Below, piece by piece: positions 61,975 through 64,000 of a DNA stretch of 64,000 nucleotides (the first letter of the stretch is position 1; each line of letters starts with the position of its first letter). Position numbers and translations under genes: made by a program. The notes under the pieces are model-generated. The model saw only the letters and a list, made by a program, of their open reading frames with translations, searched no databases and had not been told where the DNA came from. The stretch lies in NCBI GenBank assembly GCA_016719855.1, contig JADJYH010000035.1, positions 8,114 to 72,113 of the forward strand, read 5' to 3'. The stretch comes from Saprospiraceae bacterium. GTDB lineage: Bacteria > Bacteroidota > Bacteroidia > Chitinophagales > Saprospiraceae.

Positions 61975-64000
61975 CTATTGCTTTTTGATAAATTGAAGAT
62001 GATACCCGAGGTTGGAATGGATGTAATAGAAACCTGCGGGGAGGCTGGACACGTCCATTGAGTAGATTTCAGTGCCTGCTGAAACTTGCTCAACTCGTAT
62101 CAGAATGCCCAAGCCATTAACGATTCTCAGTTCAGTGTCGAAATCGTTGAAGGGAAATTCAACCGTCAAATTTCCATTGGTGGGATTCGGATAAACCTGC
62201 ATGACTGAATTTGGCTTCTCTGGATGCTCAAGGAAAACAATTTTTGAAAGGCTGCTTTTACCATCCACGTCCACCTGCCGCAGGCGATAGTAGTGGGGGC
62301 CTACTTCCGGCTGCCTATGTACAAACTGGTATTCTCTCGCCTCAAGCGTAGTGCCATGACCAGCTATCTTGCCAATGGCTTCGAAGTTCGTCCCGTCTCT
62401 ACTGTGCCCGACTTCAAAATAGTCGTTGTCAATTTCTGAAGCGGTGCGCCAGCTCAGCAGGACATCTCTCTTCGAAGCCTGGGCATTGAAATCTATCAGC
62501 TCCACAGGCAAGAGTCCGAGATATTGCAAAGTCACATTGTTGGAGTTGTAAGTGATGGACCAGTTTCCGCCGGGTGGATAGTTTATAGGGAAAAAAGTAC
62601 CAGTGACTGTACCCGTCGCCGCAACAATCTGGAAACTGGTGTTCGGAAGTGGGTCGTACCCACCAAGCAGGGTGACGTTCAAAGTGCCTGACGCCACAAA
62701 ATTGCCGTCGACGATCAACCGATCGTGTCCAGTACCAGGCCCGGCTGCTGAGGCTAACTCAGTGTCTAATATGTAGTTGGTAAACGTAGGGTAAGGCGAT
62801 GGTGAGTTCGCCGGGCGAATTCCCTGGGGCAATGGTACCGGCGTTGTTAAAAGTGCCATTATAAGATATTGAACCAGTGCCTTTATGGTACCGCTGAAAT
62901 AAAAGTAATATTTCCTCCAAGAAAATAATTACCGGCAACCGTCCTTTGAAACGTTCCCATCATGTTGATTATCCCGCCAGAGCCGAAAATTCCATTCCCG
63001 TCCGTAGAATTCGCCAAAAAGGTCTGCCCACTTGGAATATTCAATATTCCGTTTTCCTCTATCTCAAGGACGTTCCCAGTGTGATTGACGCCGCCATTGG
63101 CTGTCAATATTTTTTTGTACAAATAATGGGGGTTGTTTTGAATAGTTATCAACCCGCCTACTGTCACTGTACCGGTCGTTGAAGCGTTTACCCCAAGGTA
63201 GCCGCCGTTCCATATCATTGCACCCGTCACTGTCAGGTTGCCGATATTGGATATAGTCCCATTAGTAGTCAAATCTCCATTTACCGTCAAATTGTAATTG
63301 CCGGAGATGGTTCCCGCCAGTAACGTGAAACTATTTGTGCTGATGTTGCTCAACAAACTCAGAATCCCACTGGTCTGTCTGACGGTGCCCGTCCCGCTGA
63401 AGGTGGTCCCGTTCAGGTTGTGGGTACGATCACTGAAAATCAAGGTCGCTCCATTTGCCTTACATGAAATGTTCCGGTGTGCGTACCTCCGCCCCTAATC
63501 TCGAGGGTGCCCGCATCCACTTGTACTGTCCCTGAGTTGTGAAAGGGTATATCATCATCCGTTTGATAATAACCGTCAACCGTCCTTTTGAATGTCCCCA
63601 TCATGTTGATTACCCCAACACCACCATAAATTCCACTCCCATCCGTTGAGTTCGCCAAAAAGGTCTGACCGGCTGGAATATTCAACGTTCCGTTTTGCCC
63701 TATCTCAAGGACGTTCCCGATGTGATTGACGCCGCCATTGGCTGTCAATGTCTTTTTTGTACAAATAATGGGGGTTGTTTTGAATCGTTATCAACCCTGC
63801 TACTGTCACCGTGCCGGTTGTCATTGAGCTGTTTCCTAAATAGCCCCCGTTCCATATCATTGAACCGGTCACTGCCAGGTTGCCGATGTTGGATATAGTC
63901 CCATTAGAAGTCAAATCCCCATTCACCGTCAAATTGTAATTGCCGGTGATGGTTCCCGCCAGTATCGTAAAACTGTTTGTGTTGATGTCGCTCAACAAAC
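61975..64000 (-). CDS. Repeat-rich T9SS surface protein, C-terminal part (multiple frameshifts, runs off the window)
   Basis: The C-terminal part of a large adhesin-like protein. From the C-terminus: QVYPNPTNGNLTVEFPFNDF and GFYYIHSNLGYHLQFIKKQ form a T9SS sorting domain; before it is LLPVELIDFNAQASKRDVLL, a common Bacteroidota linker, and TIAPGNSPGEL followed by NYILDTELA, a passenger-associated repeat. Upstream are ~214-residue repeats with NLTVNGDLTTNGTISNIGNL, IWNGGYLG, IQNNPHYLYKK, VLEIEENGILNIPSGQTFLA and INMMGTFQRTV. At least four slips break the frame (near 62810, 62890, 63440 and 63730), all near short runs. The N-terminus is outside the window. Probably a solenoid adhesin. Confidence 0.8.
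62900..63998. repeat. ~642-bp direct repeat in the surface protein
   Basis: The word GTACAAATAATGGGGGTTGT is at 63117 and again at 63759, 642 bases apart, inside long near-identical stretches (62900-63370 and 63540-64000). 642 is 214 codons. The repeat is cut by the window end, so the number of units is unknown. Confidence 0.8.

Noticed and set aside
1..64000. tRNA or rRNA genes
   Set aside because: I looked for cloverleaf-like and conserved rRNA stretches in the gaps and saw none; a covariance-model scan would be needed to exclude them fully.

Overview
The window looks like Bacteroidota chromosome, most likely a Saprospiria/Saprospiraceae relative. Several secreted proteins end in type IX secretion (T9SS) sorting domains with a YPNP or LWPNP motif. 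Other lineage signs are HYR-type and DPNDK-type surface repeats, an ice-binding-like DUF3494 adhesin, TAnnTTTG-like promoter boxes and many small Bacteroidota-specific membrane proteins. I see no tRNA, rRNA or CRISPR.

Layout. (1) 0-10 kb is housekeeping: a WG-repeat protein, a phosphatase remnant, an inositol monophosphatase, an S9 peptidase, gatB, and a UvrD-type helicase fused to a PD-(D/E)XK nuclease whose gene carries heptanucleotide repeat tracts. (2) 10-16 kb has a T9SS cargo, an IS630-type transposase remnant, a GH130 phosphorylase + two-domain glycosyltransferase operon with LacI-like operator motifs upstream, and a small cupin operon. (3) 16.6-29.3 kb is a one-strand signalling and stress block: five stand-alone receivers, a kinase with a 21-residue-repeat coiled coil, an 1822-residue CheB-CheR-PAS-kinase-receiver-HPt protein, an AraC-type regulator, an outer-membrane barrel and small stress-type proteins, with MITE-like repeats between them. 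(4) 29.8-35.7 kb is one giant DUF3494/HYR/T9SS adhesin. (5) 36.5-45.5 kb has Rel/SpoT, DUF4199, an M28 glutaminyl-cyclase-like protein, aroA, a methyltransferase, a redoxin, a metal-binding lipoprotein and a DUF4440 protein. (6) 45.6-50.3 kb has a second large T9SS protein and an unknown helical protein. (7) 50.6-61.8 kb is an envelope/stress island: ECF sigma factor, coiled-coil lipoprotein, barrel, OmpA lipoprotein, AsmA-like protein, a second AraC paralog, several one- or two-helix proteins, YtxH, AI-2E, iron-permease-like, YihY/BrkB and an FAD oxidoreductase. (8) From 62 kb to the end lies the C-terminal part of a repeat-rich T9SS surface protein that runs off the window.

Gene integrity. 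About twenty reading-frame breaks occur, mostly at homopolymers, including two in gatB, which should be essential. Most are therefore probably sequence errors, so I annotate whole genes across the breaks. Exceptions worth attention are the heptamer tracts in the helicase gene, an in-frame TAA in the 45.6-48.4 kb surface protein, and true remnants (phosphatase, IS630).

The most interesting features are the tandem phosphorelay array with its expandable coiled coil, the MITE-like family around it, the heptamer tracts that set frame in a DNA-repair gene, and the GH130/glycosyltransferase operon.
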